This document shows, piece after piece, positions 36,710 to 45,681 of a DNA stretch of 64,000 nucleotides (positions are counted from its first letter, which is position 1; each line of letters opens with the position of its first letter). A program made the position numbers and the translations under genes. Under the pieces are notes generated by a model. It was not told the DNA's origin and made no database searches. It saw nothing but the letters and a program-made list of their open reading frames with translations. Where the stretch lies: NCBI RefSeq assembly GCF_019649055.1, contig NW_026570278.1, positions 248,001-312,000 on the forward strand. Reading direction: 5' to 3'. The DNA is from Paramacrobiotus metropolitanus (taxonomy: Eukaryota; Tardigrada; Eutardigrada; Parachela; Macrobiotidae).

Positions 36710-37673
36710 TTAAAAGCCAATATCGGTAATGGGCGACCGGCAAGCCCGTATGACATCATTGATGAACCGTTTGCCTTTCACGTTCATGACATAGACGCAA
36801 GCCGGAGAGACTCGTGCATGCTCAATCCATGGCTCAAAATCTTGCGGTAATCCGGAAATAAAAACATAGCAGTAGAAGCAGCGAATGATATCCGGAGGTA
36901 GTAAGGGTACCGGTGAAGCTAGCCCTGGCACAACAACAGAGAAAACACTTGTGTTGTCCTGTAAACAACTGACGCCCGGAGCGCGAAGCGCTCCGGTCGT
37001 CGTTGTTTACCGCTTCCGATACATTCTTCGAACGTTTCGGAAGCGAGCAACGGGGGTCCCCCACCCCCGTGCGCCTTGGTTAAACGGTCGCCCATAAGCC
37101 GAGCAGTTGTGCTGTGCCGCATCCGTTGCAAATGCGGCAGTTAATCGCATTTGCTTATAACGCACACACGCACATGGTAAACTTACCGCAATTGTAAAAG
37201 CCTGCTTCGGCCAGCTTGTAAACCAAATGTCGTTTGTCGGCAGGCCATGGCCGGTCGTCAAAAGAAAATGCTCTAGCCAACATTGCATTATACTTTTCGC
37301 ACTCTGGATTATTCGGCGCCCTGTGGTTGTACTCAATGTTATCCTGATCAATGTCGACAACAATTCCATTTACTTTAGCTGACGCCGCTTGCCGATATCT
37401 GAAAGCTACTGTCCCAGTGCAAACATCATTGCAAGCCACTGGATAGATGCCTTCTTCACAGGTCCCCTTAATTTTGTGGCAGAACAGGCAACGAATCTGA
37501 TGTTTGATTCCCGAGCAGTACCAAAACAGTTCAGCATACTTTCGAGCATTCTCTTCGCTCACTTTACCCCCACAGTTGCGAAATGTTTCCATACGGTTCT
37601 CAACACTCTCTGCTGGATATCGCGGATCAGGCCGCTGCTGCTGCGTACCTCGAATGGCTGCGAAACGATCCAT
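36710..37673 (-). CDS. BIR-BIR inhibitor-of-apoptosis-like protein
   Basis: Exon 1 (37673-37187) and exon 2 (36924-36709) join in phase (TGCG/GTAAGT, GTGCCAG). BIR1 has RMETF, an IRCLFC Cys pair and NHRAPNNPEC, with an insertion between them. BIR2 spans the intron: RPWP, LAEAGFYNCG, IIRCFYC, and WIEHARVSPAC (the CX2C...HX6C zinc pattern). IAPs bind caspases or IAP antagonists and block cell death; baculoviruses carry similar genes. A TAA (36710-36712) falls in frame one base before the exon 2 donor, so the RING exon downstream is not read unless the stop is suppressed. Without it the product is a roughly 234-aa two-BIR protein. Host capture is the likely origin. Confidence 0.8.
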
Positions 37674-37909
37674 TAGGGATCTAGGTATTTTCTAATTACT
37701 CCTGATGAAATAAGCTATCAGCCTAACCTTCTGGATCGCCTAACGATGCCAAATACGACGTGAGAACTTGCGTGACTGGCAAGTTATAACAGCAACGCGC
37801 TTGTAATACTTGTTACGCACTAGAATTTTGTGCAACAGAGAAATATTTTGCTGCACTTCATTTTATTGCAACCCGATGGAAGAGTTGTTGTTGATGGACA
37901 TAAGACAGT

Positions 37910-37918
37910 GGATATATA
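37910..37918 (+). promoter_or_regulatory. TATA box upstream of the 38-kb plus-strand ORF
   Basis: GATATATAG about 140 bp before the ATG at 38054. Confidence 0.5.
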
Positions 37919-38053
37919 GCAGCAACACTTGTGTCGACTGCGTCTGCTTTGCACTCTCGTCAGTCTTCTTGTCATTCTTTTCATTTTGATTTTCTTGGTT
38001 CTGATTGAATTCAGATTTATTGTGTTACAGCAGCAGCAGTCTTTACAAAAGCA

Positions 38054-39145
38054 ATGACTGGCCTGCCACCAGTTAAGCGTTCGTTTGTTCCCGACAAAAA
38101 TGATCTAGTCGGCGAAGCCAAGCGAAAGTTTGCCAGCGGAAAGATTGCGTTTTATTACGAAGGCTTCCCTACGATGAAATTCGGTTACGATAAGTTTGTT
38201 TGCTCTCGAATTAACAGCGAAACTCAAGCCATGGAGTTTGTAATCGGGGATTTTACCACCAGCAACCCAGGTCCGGATGCCAAGTGGTCGGTCGGTGAGA
38301 AGCACATTTTTCTGACTAATGACCAGTTTATGCGGCTTGTCGGCTTAATCTAGAACAACATTGCCAATGCCACATTAATTCGCGACCCACAGCTGAGTAG
38401 TGGCAATCTGTCAACGCTCTTCCATCTTGGCAATGATGTCTACTTTGTATGGTCCAGTTATGATAATGTGGCACTGGCAAACATCCGCCAGTTTTGTAAG
38501 CGAGGGAATGGGGACATGCAGGCCACGAAAAACGGCGTCTCGTTCGGCATCAAGTCTTTTGAATCACTTCGCACGACCATACAGGACCTGACAATGTTTC
38601 GTGACATTGATGCTCTGTTGAAAGCACGTAAGTCTCCGGTTTCAACTGCAACTTTGGCGGATGCCGATTTTACTTCCCTGCTGACTGGATTGCCGTTTGC
38701 CATGTATGGTATGTGGTTGGATCGCTTGCACGAAAACTGTGCTCGATGTGGCGAAATGCTTACGCTGTTTACACAGCCGACTGTCCGTGAGGCTAGTCAT
38801 TCGTGTGAGTGGGGTATAAATCCGCTGAATTTAACCGACGAGATGACGAACGACATCATTACCGAGCTCGGTAACGGTAAGCGGTTGATTGGGATGATGC
38901 TGTTGCTACGTCCATGGGGTCAACTTACTGGATTCGACAACATTCTGAGTTTCAACGCCAAGCAGTTTCTGGAACAGCACAAGGAAGCGCTATGGGAATC
39001 CGTCAAGCGAATTGCCGTGGAGAAGCTGAAGCTTACGGAAGTTGTCAATGGGAAGCCGAAAGGACCTAACAACGCCATTAAAGCCGAAGATGGAACCAGT
39101 GCAAGCGATGGCAACGTTGGCGACTCCAACACCGATAGCGCCTAA
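38054..39145 (+). CDS. Orphan 363-codon ORF split by one in-frame TAG
   Basis: The frame is open from ATG 38054 to TAA 39143-39145, apart from one TAG at 38351-38353 after codon 99. Both sides share the frame, composition and codon use, and no splice sites bracket the stop. The first part is a mixed alpha/beta-looking N-terminal domain. The second carries two CXXC-like Cys (ENCARCGEM) and a later SHSC that could form a zinc site, then a charged Ser/Asp/Asn-rich tail. Family not recognised. It is one of few plus-strand genes in the element, has its own TATA box, and could be an early or regulatory protein (inference). Confidence 0.6.
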
Positions 39146-39438
39146 GACGGTAGCGTTCTCCTGTGTGCTCGTTTGCTTAATATCTTTTTCTGCATGCATC
39201 TTGTGATAAAAAAAAATTGTGAAATGTAAAACCCCAAAAAAATTCATGTTTATTACTGTTGCTGCTGCTGCTGCTAACGATACTGTTACTACTACTATAC
39301 CGTTTTTACTACCTCAGGGACCAAAAAAAGGAAATGTAAAACCCAAAAAGATGTGCTGATGTTGCTTTATTTTTCTTTGTCTCCTTTAATTCTACGTAAG
39401 CTCTGCATACATTGCTGTGTTAATGTTAAAGTGATTGT

Positions 39439-39870
39439 TTATCCATTGACAAACCATTGCGTCATTGTTAGCATAATTCTCAGTGAAATAATGAATAATG
39501 TCTTTATATGATTCTCCGCTAGCGCGCTTATGAATAAAAAAATACAAAATTGCCCGCAGACTGTCGAAAATGTTTGTTGTATGCGTTCCATTTGATAAAC
39601 GACTTTTAAATTAGCTATCCAGTCTTTAATCTGACAAAAAAGCTCCACAGGCCGTCCGTAAGAGTCGAAAAATTCAATTGACGTTGGTTCACTTTGATAG
39701 AATGCCAACCAGTGTTCACCAGGTCCGGTGGATACGTCCGTGTTGACAATGTAGGCTGCTGGTAAATTTTCAGTTCGTTTAGGAAGTGCGTCACGGGCAT
39801 AAACCCCTTGAAATATTCTTGCTGTTTCCGAATTCTCACATAAAAGTTTGGTTATTGTCAGATTATCCAT
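39439..39870 (-). CDS. Adenain-like cysteine protease
   Basis: Related to the adenovirus maturation protease and Ulp1/SENP family, which cleaves virion precursors. Visible catalytic residues: His in GEHWLAFY, Asp in FFDSYG, Gln before the active site (RIQQT), and Cys in STVCGQFC. The start is taken as the ATG at 39870 (MDNLTITKL), 1 bp from the end of the capsid gene. Length about 143 aa is short compared with adenain, as is usual in Polintons. The frame is intact. Confidence 0.85.
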   Translation of the reverse strand: MDNLTITKLLCENSETARIFQGVYARDALPKRTENLPAAYIVNTDVSTGPGEHWLAFYQSEPTSIEFFDSYGRPVELFCQIKDWIANLKVVYQMERIQQTFSTVCGQFCIFLFISALAENHIKTLFIISLRIMLTMTQWFVNG

Positions 39871-39871
39871 A

Positions 39872-40495
39872 TTAATTTGTAAAGTCACAAATTAACTGGC
39901 GGAAATTGTTAATTTCTATCACCGCGTCAAACGTAAGAAGCGTAATCATGATCGTCGGCTGTCTCAGCGGCTCACTGAAGACTACACGAATACCCAGATT
40001 CCCTTGACGAATCAAACTCAGTGGGCCAAGCCCAGTTCCTCCAGGAGTCAGGTCAAAACCATAAATGCAGAATCCTTTTGCATATTCGTCTCGATTAAAT
40101 GGCAGCGCACCGAAAGGACTATTGCGCCTTCCTAAAGTGTCTAAAAGACCATCGTAGCAGTCTAAATACTTTCCGTTTGCGTAATCCGGTTCGTACGGTC
40201 GGTTAGGGAAGGATTGTCCATCAACTTCAACACTGATTTGAGATAAATTGAAATGTTGAAAATTAAAAGGATTAGCCTTTTTTGTGCCGTTGAAAGCATC
40301 CGCAGTGGCAAAAGCTACAAATAAGACTTTCGGAACCTGACCAATGTGAATGTTGTTAAATACAGTGCTTTGAATATTAGCCGGTAATTCGATCGGACGC
40401 ATGAGAACGCGTTCAATTGGATACTTTGCCGTTGTTGTCAGCAACCGCTTGCTAATGGCATTCATGTACTCTGGAACACCTGTAATAGCCATAAT
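39872..40495 (-). CDS. Major capsid protein, C-terminal part
   Basis: About 206 aa matching the second half of Polinton/adintovirus double-jelly-roll capsid proteins: VPKVLFVAFATADAFNG, then NPFNFQHFN, then FDLTPGG and a strand-rich end. In intact relatives this continues directly from the part encoded at 40545-41295. A TGA lies in frame 14 nt upstream of its first ATG, so it is either a second exon or a frame-shifted remainder. Confidence 0.8.
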   Translation of the reverse strand: MMAITGVPEYMNAISKRLLTTTAKYPIERVLMRPIELPANIQSTVFNNIHIGQVPKVLFVAFATADAFNGTKKANPFNFQHFNLSQISVEVDGQSFPNRPYEPDYANGKYLDCYDGLLDTLGRRNSPFGALPFNRDEYAKGFCIYGFDLTPGGTGLGPLSLIRQGNLGIRVVFSEPLRQPTIMITLLTFDAVIEINNFRQLICDFTN

Positions 40496-40544
40496 TGAAC
40501 TTTTTCAAAGAAAACTGTTAATTTTTTTCAGTTGGAATAAATAA

Positions 40545-41295
40545 TTTCTATCAACCCTAGCTTACCAACATAACGTCGTACGAAAATTCTTGGGTTGCGT
40601 ATAAACAGCCTATATTCACTGGTTACCGGATTTGCCCAATCGCGTAAATAAAATTCTGGTTTATGCAAAACAAAACGTATCTGTAGTGGAACTCCTGTTA
40701 TCAATGGCTTGTCTTGCATGAAAATGTCGGAAAATAATTTTCCGCTAAGGGGAATGTATTCATATTTTGTAAAAAGCGTTAGGCGAGCTTGTTCTCCCGT
40801 GTTGCCAGCAGCGTCATCAAAGCTTCCAGCTTTATCCAAATAGAAACCGCTAGAAGTCAGCTGTGTTCCCATTGCATCCTTCGTATAACTCAGTAGACAC
40901 TCAAACATTGCCCGGTAGGGGTAGTAGATTGCACAGTCGCTAACCAGTCGGTTAGCTACTGAAACCTGAACTGATTGAAACATTGAGTGAATTAGATTAT
41001 TGACAGGAGCACAAGTATCCGTCATTTGGATTCGGTCCCAACTGTTGTCTGTATTCCTTTTTTTTAATGCTACTTCTAATTCTATGCTTAAGTCTGGCAG
41101 GGAAACCATGGCATTTGATGAGGGGGCAATGTAAAAATTAATGTCACCACCGGCCGGAATATTTTCCGGAATTGCTGCTGTTGGTCCTATTCTTTCCTCT
41201 TCCGTTCGGAACCGGTCTGCAAAAGACGGAGGAATTGCGAAGATATGCGATTCAGCGGCAATAGCGGGTTCCGATCCTTCAATTATGGAAGTCAT
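40545..41295 (-). CDS. Major capsid protein, N-terminal part
   Basis: Starts at ATG 41295 (MTSIIEGSEP), 4 bp after the preceding gene. The first jelly roll is recognisable by IPENIPAGGDINFYI, DLSIELEV, NNLIHSMFQSVQVSVANRLV and PLITGVPLQIRFVLHKPEFYL, ending ...NPRIFVRRYV. A good donor (TTG/GTAAGC, 40556) and an acceptor (TTAACAG, about 40518) suggest a roughly 40-bp intron before the C-terminal part, but the phases do not match by simple joining. A small intron with another donor, or a frameshift, are both possible. Confidence 0.8.
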
Positions 41296-41299
41296 TTTT

Positions 41300-41725
41300 C
41301 TATATGTAATCTGGGAGATCAAATGGAGGAACACGTCCGATTTTTGTAATGCGTTTTCGTTTGAATGCCTTCTTTAATACCCCTTTTCTTCCTTTTTTGC
41401 CACCGTTAGATGACTGCTGGGCTGGGGCATGAGCTTGTGCAATTCTGCTGCCAACAGATTTGGCTACTTCTTGTACTGCCGTGCTCGCCGCTTCTTTTAA
41501 ATGAGGAGTCGCTGCAGCTAAAGCAGCTTGTGCTTGCGGCGCAGCAGCCCTAACAACTGGCGCAACAAAGCGCGCCACTTTGGAAAATACGGCCCGAAGA
41601 AAACTTCCGAAACCGCCACCGTTCTGGTAGCTTCCGCGATAACGCACAAATCCACCACCTAGCTGAGTATGTCCCAACAAATCATCAAATAAGCTTGCTT
41701 CCGGAACAAAATTTTTATAGCCCAT
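41300..41725 (-). CDS. Basic virion core/membrane-active peptide (adenovirus pX/pVI-like position)
   Basis: 141 aa: an N-terminal part with Gly-rich segments and an amphipathic stretch (FGSFLRAVFSKVARFVAPVV), an Ala-rich middle (AAPQAQAALAAATPH) and a basic patch (KKGRKGVLKKAFKRKR). Its composition and place between the minor and major capsid genes match the small pX/pVI-like proteins of Polintons and adintoviruses, thought to condense DNA or disrupt membranes. That role is by analogy. Confidence 0.65.
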   Translation of the reverse strand: MGYKNFVPEASLFDDLLGHTQLGGGFVRYRGSYQNGGGFGSFLRAVFSKVARFVAPVVRAAAPQAQAALAAATPHLKEAASTAVQEVAKSVGSRIAQAHAPAQQSSNGGKKGRKGVLKKAFKRKRITKIGRVPPFDLPDYI

Positions 41726-41727
41726 TT

Positions 41728-42924
41728 TTAATATCTTGCCGGCCGAAAATGAAGTTTAACCATTGATTTTCCGGTCGAGAATTTAGCGTTATCACCGAGA
41801 TCCGTAGCTATAGTTACCTCAATTTTGTCGAAAATCGGACGTAAAAGTGGAACATAATGAGGCATTTCAAAGCGTTCGGTTATAATTTTGAATGCCTCGG
41901 TGTCCTTAATAGGCACTGCTCTTAAAATTTGCGCGTATGTGTCTCCCAGCAAAGTAAAATCTGCGACATCACAATAAATATACAAAGATTGATTTCCAAT
42001 CTTCGCGTTGATAGCTTCCTGTGCCGTGCACGTAAAACTCTTTATTAAAATCGGCGCTGGCTTCGATTTTTTTTGTACCGGCTCTGAAGGGTTAGAAGAT
42101 TGGGACGGACCTGTTTTCTTTGAACTTGATGCTTGACTGCCTTCGACAGGTTTTAAATTCGGTTGCGTTATTTTCGGCGGCGTAGTGGATACTGGCACAG
42201 AAGGTAGAGTTGGAGTTGGTTTTATTCGCACTTCGGGTGAAGGCGGTAATACTGCCTCCTTTACGGGTGCTGAGATTTTTGCCGCTGGTGATACCGCTGT
42301 CGAAATTTGTTCTTGCCTTTTCTTTTCAATAAAAAATTCTTCTAGTTGTTTTAAACCGTCGACACTCTGCGGTTGGTCACTCGTGTTTACAGAATCTGGA
42401 TAGCCAAACAATTGTCGATAGTGAATTCCTAATATTCGTTTGAGCAACTCATTATTAATCGCTAAAATAACTGTATTGGCTGCGATTATGATTTGCACTT
42501 TCTGATTATTGGGAAGTAGCTGAATGGAAAACGCTTTCCTTTTTTTGGATTCTTGTCCTTTTGCAAGTAGAAGCTTTGGTGCTTGTTGAGATATTGCCTC
42601 AATGATCTGATCGTTAGTGTAGTTTCCTGCGTGCAAGGTTATACGTTTTTTTTCAAAAATAAATTTTTCCATTCCGATTTTACTTTCCGAATTTGGAACA
42701 ATATCATACACTTGAAAACAGTCCATCGTCTGTTCTCCGGGAAGGTTGTACATGGAATTCGGATAACATAGTTCCACAACAGCCACCTCCCACTTGCCAG
42801 TTAATGAAATTGTTTTGCATAGTTTGGTTTTCCAACTGGAGGCCGTATTATCCATATAAATATCCGTACATGCATCACTGGGAAGGGTTACGTAAAATGG
42901 CTGCTGATATTGCAGACTATTCAT
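41728..42924 (-). CDS. Penton-like minor capsid protein
   Basis: 398 aa. The N-terminus (FYVTLPSDAC, ASSWKTKL, GKWEVAVVELCYPNSMYNL) is the signature of the Polinton protein generally assigned as the single-jelly-roll minor (penton) capsid protein. A Pro/Ser/Lys-rich low-complexity linker (about residues 205-295) is followed by a conserved C-terminal part (FTCTAQEAINAKIGNQSLYIYCDV...FDKIEVTIAT). The stop overlaps the integrase start region by 4 bp on the upstream side. The frame is intact. Confidence 0.75.
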   Translation of the reverse strand: MNSLQYQQPFYVTLPSDACTDIYMDNTASSWKTKLCKTISLTGKWEVAVVELCYPNSMYNLPGEQTMDCFQVYDIVPNSESKIGMEKFIFEKKRITLHAGNYTNDQIIEAISQQAPKLLLAKGQESKKRKAFSIQLLPNNQKVQIIIAANTVILAINNELLKRILGIHYRQLFGYPDSVNTSDQPQSVDGLKQLEEFFIEKKRQEQISTAVSPAAKISAPVKEAVLPPSPEVRIKPTPTLPSVPVSTTPPKITQPNLKPVEGSQASSSKKTGPSQSSNPSEPVQKKSKPAPILIKSFTCTAQEAINAKIGNQSLYIYCDVADFTLLGDTYAQILRAVPIKDTEAFKIITERFEMPHYVPLLRPIFDKIEVTIATDLGDNAKFSTGKSMVKLHFRPARY

Positions 42925-43838
42925 TTTCGAATCCGTGTTAGTTCGGCTGCATAGAATTTTCCTAATATTTCTTCACCTTTTGAATCTGCAAGCCGATAGA
43001 CAGGTTCTGGCGTATGAGGTATGACTTTTGCAATTTTAAATAGCTCTTCTTGAAAATTTGTTTCGAATCCTTTTTCAAAATCTCTTTTTTTCTTTGCAAT
43101 TCTGACTGAATCGCCTACCTTAAATATTGCTTTCTTTCTTTTTTGGTTCGTATTGCCATAAAGTCGATTAAATACGAGAAGAGAATTCTCATCAGAAACG
43201 TCCAAAGGGCTTAAGCCATGTGAAGAATGCGGGGTATTGTTATATGCGTTCACAATGTTTTGTAACTGATCATGATATAGGGGCGATTTTCGACTTGTGA
43301 ATAAACGCCAGATGCGATCACGTAACGTGCGAATGACGCGTTCTGCCATTGAACATTTTATGTCATCATTTTCCGAACTAAATAACACAATATTTTTCTG
43401 GCGGAGTAGTTGTTTTACATGCTTATTAAAAAATTCACGACCCTTATCAGCCTGTAGTTTGTCAAATGGACCCATGCGGTTCAGAATTTTACCCAATGCC
43501 ACGGCCGTAGATGGACCGTCTTTATACTTGATTAGTTCGCATTCTATTTTCTTAGAAAAGCAGTCAATGGCAACAAGCACATAAGTGTATCCTTTATTCC
43601 ATTTTTTGAACTTTCGCATGTCCATCAAATCGACTTGTAATTGTGAATTTTTGTTGAGAACAATAACCGGGTTCCTTCTAAATTTTCGCCTTACAGGTTT
43701 ATGCAATGTATACGCGTCAATACCCTCCAAAACTCGCTTTGCTTCATCTTTTGAAGCATTTTCCGGCAGATTTTTGTAGAAACGGTCTAATCCTCCCAGA
43801 CTACTCAGTGCGCTCGGGTTGAGGTAGTGTTGATCCAT
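42921..43838 (-). CDS. Retroviral-type integrase (rve)
   Basis: 305 aa. Catalytic triad: D in LQVDLMDM, D in LQADKGREF and E in CSMAERVIRT (D,D-35-E type). An N-terminal helical region precedes it and a C-terminal SH3-like domain follows (FKVGDSVRIAKKK...GFETNFQEELFKI). This is the hallmark enzyme inserting Polintons with 6-bp target duplications. The open frame is complete. Confidence 0.9.
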   Translation of the reverse strand: MDQHYLNPSALSSLGGLDRFYKNLPENASKDEAKRVLEGIDAYTLHKPVRRKFRRNPVIVLNKNSQLQVDLMDMRKFKKWNKGYTYVLVAIDCFSKKIECELIKYKDGPSTAVALGKILNRMGPFDKLQADKGREFFNKHVKQLLRQKNIVLFSSENDDIKCSMAERVIRTLRDRIWRLFTSRKSPLYHDQLQNIVNAYNNTPHSSHGLSPLDVSDENSLLVFNRLYGNTNQKRKKAIFKVGDSVRIAKKKRDFEKGFETNFQEELFKIAKVIPHTPEPVYRLADSKGEEILGKFYAAELTRIRK

Positions 43839-44003
43839 TGGATACAGGCTGGTCGAATTTGACTGGTACGTTCGGTTTATCTACTTCTTTAGAAGAGTCT
43901 TCTATTTTATTTTCGTCGCTGTCATCAGAGCAACAAGATGAAACACAGTTCAGTTTCATTCCTTGCCCGAAATTTAAATTTAAAGGCACGCATCCAGACA
44001 TTT
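43801..44003 (-). CDS. Small acidic Polinton ORF
   Basis: 67 aa from ATG 44003 (MSGCVPLNLNFGQG), Cys-rich then Asp/Glu-rich. It overlaps the integrase start by about 38 bp in another frame and directly follows the next ORF. Function unknown; Polintons often have such small ORFs here. Confidence 0.45.
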
Positions 44004-44660
44004 TCACAAAACTTTTAACCAACGGCCTTTAATACCCTGTCCTTGAATAAAAAACTTTGTCTGTTCTCGCTCTCGAGCTCCCCTTCGGGGAAGTTGTTTC
44101 TTTGGGCTTACTGCTTGATATTTGTTTTGTGGCGATATTTTCGTTTCGTTCATTGATTGCTCGAGCACTCGCTTTCCGCGTTTTATCTTCACAATAGGCT
44201 CCAGATACGACAACGGAGGCTCCGTATCATATCCCCCTGACCCGTCCGACCCCGCGTTGTCAGAATCAATATCCGTTAGAGCTTTCTTGTAGATTTTTCT
44301 CCGTGTTGTCGGTGTGGCCGTAGTGTTTCGCGATCTTTTTCTTTTGACCTTCTTGTGCTCAGCCAACGGGGTCGATAGGACCGATGGAACCGCAGAAGTT
44401 GTATCGTTTATATTTATAGGAAGATTGTCCAAGGGATTGCCTTCTTGGAGTGCTCGCGGCTTTAATGCCATGAAACGCTCTAAATTCTTGCTAAGTAATT
44501 GGGCTTTTTGCCATTCGCTCAAGTTTGTACTTGACAGAATTTTTGCCGTCAGGTCACCCAACGATAAAATGTTACTTGCTTCGGGCGGAGCTTGCAAAAC
44601 AGTGAGTTCAGCTGCCCGCTTTTTAATGTCTCGCTCCGGAACAATGTAATGCACTTCCAT
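44004..44660 (-). CDS. Polinton structural/accessory protein of unknown role
   Basis: 218 aa: helical N-terminal half (EWQKAQLLSKNLERFM), a basic middle (KKVKRKRSRN), an acidic Gly/Asp stretch and a C-terminus ending FFIQGQGIKGRWLKVL. Its order between the ATPase cluster and the integrase is the same as in other animal Polintons, where a protein of this kind is common but uncharacterised. Confidence 0.6.
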   Translation of the reverse strand: MEVHYIVPERDIKKRAAELTVLQAPPEASNILSLGDLTAKILSSTNLSEWQKAQLLSKNLERFMALKPRALQEGNPLDNLPININDTTSAVPSVLSTPLAEHKKVKRKRSRNTTATPTTRRKIYKKALTDIDSDNAGSDGSGGYDTEPPLSYLEPIVKIKRGKRVLEQSMNETKISPQNKYQAVSPKKQLPRRGAREREQTKFFIQGQGIKGRWLKVL

Positions 44661-44668
44661 TGTTTTTT

Positions 44669-44998
44669 TTATTGAGCATTAAGAGCGCCAGCTAGTACAC
44701 TGGCTAACACTGGAAGAACAGCTCCAAGGAAACCACCTTTTTGTGTCAGGAGCGCTTTTTTGGATTTTACAGGATACCGACGCAATGCCAATAATCGTAT
44801 AGGTCTCTTCCAGCGCCTACAGATTTGGGTATCAGCTGGTGACAAGTTTACAGTGTTTTTCACAATATTTAAACAACACTCTTCCAGCCCTTTAATATGC
44901 TTTTTGTTGCAATGATTCGCCACGGCCTTTCGATCTTTTGCATTAAGAGACGAGAGAAACAATAAAAACGGCGCAAGTTCCTTTAAATGTCTGGTCAT
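44669..44998 (-). CDS. Small conserved Polinton protein with C-terminal hydrophobic tail
   Basis: 109 aa: a helical, Leu-rich N-terminus, a basic middle (CRRWKRPIRLLALRRYPVKSKK) and a Gly/Ala/Leu hydrophobic tail (GGFLGAVLPVLASVLAGAL). It starts 4 bp before the ATPase stop. This type of protein is widespread in animal Polintons and is probably a virion or DNA-binding component (inference). Confidence 0.6.
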   Translation of the reverse strand: MTRHLKELAPFLLFLSSLNAKDRKAVANHCNKKHIKGLEECCLNIVKNTVNLSPADTQICRRWKRPIRLLALRRYPVKSKKALLTQKGGFLGAVLPVLASVLAGALNAQ

Positions 44999-45681
44999 GG
45001 TGATGGTATGGCACAGAAATTTGGATCCGTATATATTCTTGCTGTTTGTATGTCGGTTTTATTCTCCTGTACAACATGTGATCTAACTCGTAAATAATCC
45101 GGGCAGTTTGGTTTTAAATCCAAAACCAAAGGCTCGTACGGGATTGATGTAATTTTATTATAGGCTTTTTTCAAGTGCTTAAATCCTGTTTGCCGTGATA
45201 AATAATCAAGCTGACTGTTATCGCGCACGTTTTTGAATAGCACAATGTACTGCGTATTTAAAGTTATGTCTCTACTTGATTTGCCTTGTTTAAATAAATT
45301 CTGCGTTATATAAATTACCGATAAGTTTCTGTGGTGTATGCCCTGTGTGAATAATTTTGTGGCTAGCTCACTCTTCGCCATTTCACCGGATAAATCGTCA
45401 ATTATTAAAAGATTGTTATCTGTTTTGGAAAAGTATTCGTTTTCGAGGAGGTCTCCTTGTAATCCCTTTATAAATTCTGCTGACGGAAAAACTTTTTTAA
45501 TTTCCTCATAAGAGTCCTGCCATTGACTATAAGCTACCACGACTCTTGTTGGCATAACATCCATTGCACTACCTTTCAGCATTCTGAGAACATATTGTGT
45601 TTTTCCGCTCATTGTCGGACCACATATTAATGCACCGAAAGGCCACTGGAATCTGAGATCGTAACCAACTTTGGGATACAT
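44995..45681 (-). CDS. Genome-packaging ATPase (FtsK/HerA superfamily)
   Basis: 228 aa. Walker A GPTMSGKT near the N-terminus, Walker B LLIIDDL at about residue 92, and a conserved ITQN motif. This is the A32-type packaging ATPase of Polintons, adintoviruses and related viruses. The start codon at 45681 overlaps the start codon of the TBP-like gene on the other strand (shared CATG). The frame is complete. Confidence 0.88.
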   Translation of the reverse strand: MYPKVGYDLRFQWPFGALICGPTMSGKTQYVLRMLKGSAMDVMPTRVVVAYSQWQDSYEEIKKVFPSAEFIKGLQGDLLENEYFSKTDNNLLIIDDLSGEMAKSELATKLFTQGIHHRNLSVIYITQNLFKQGKSSRDITLNTQYIVLFKNVRDNSQLDYLSRQTGFKHLKKAYNKITSIPYEPLVLDLKPNCPDYLRVRSHVVQENKTDIQTARIYTDPNFCAIPSP

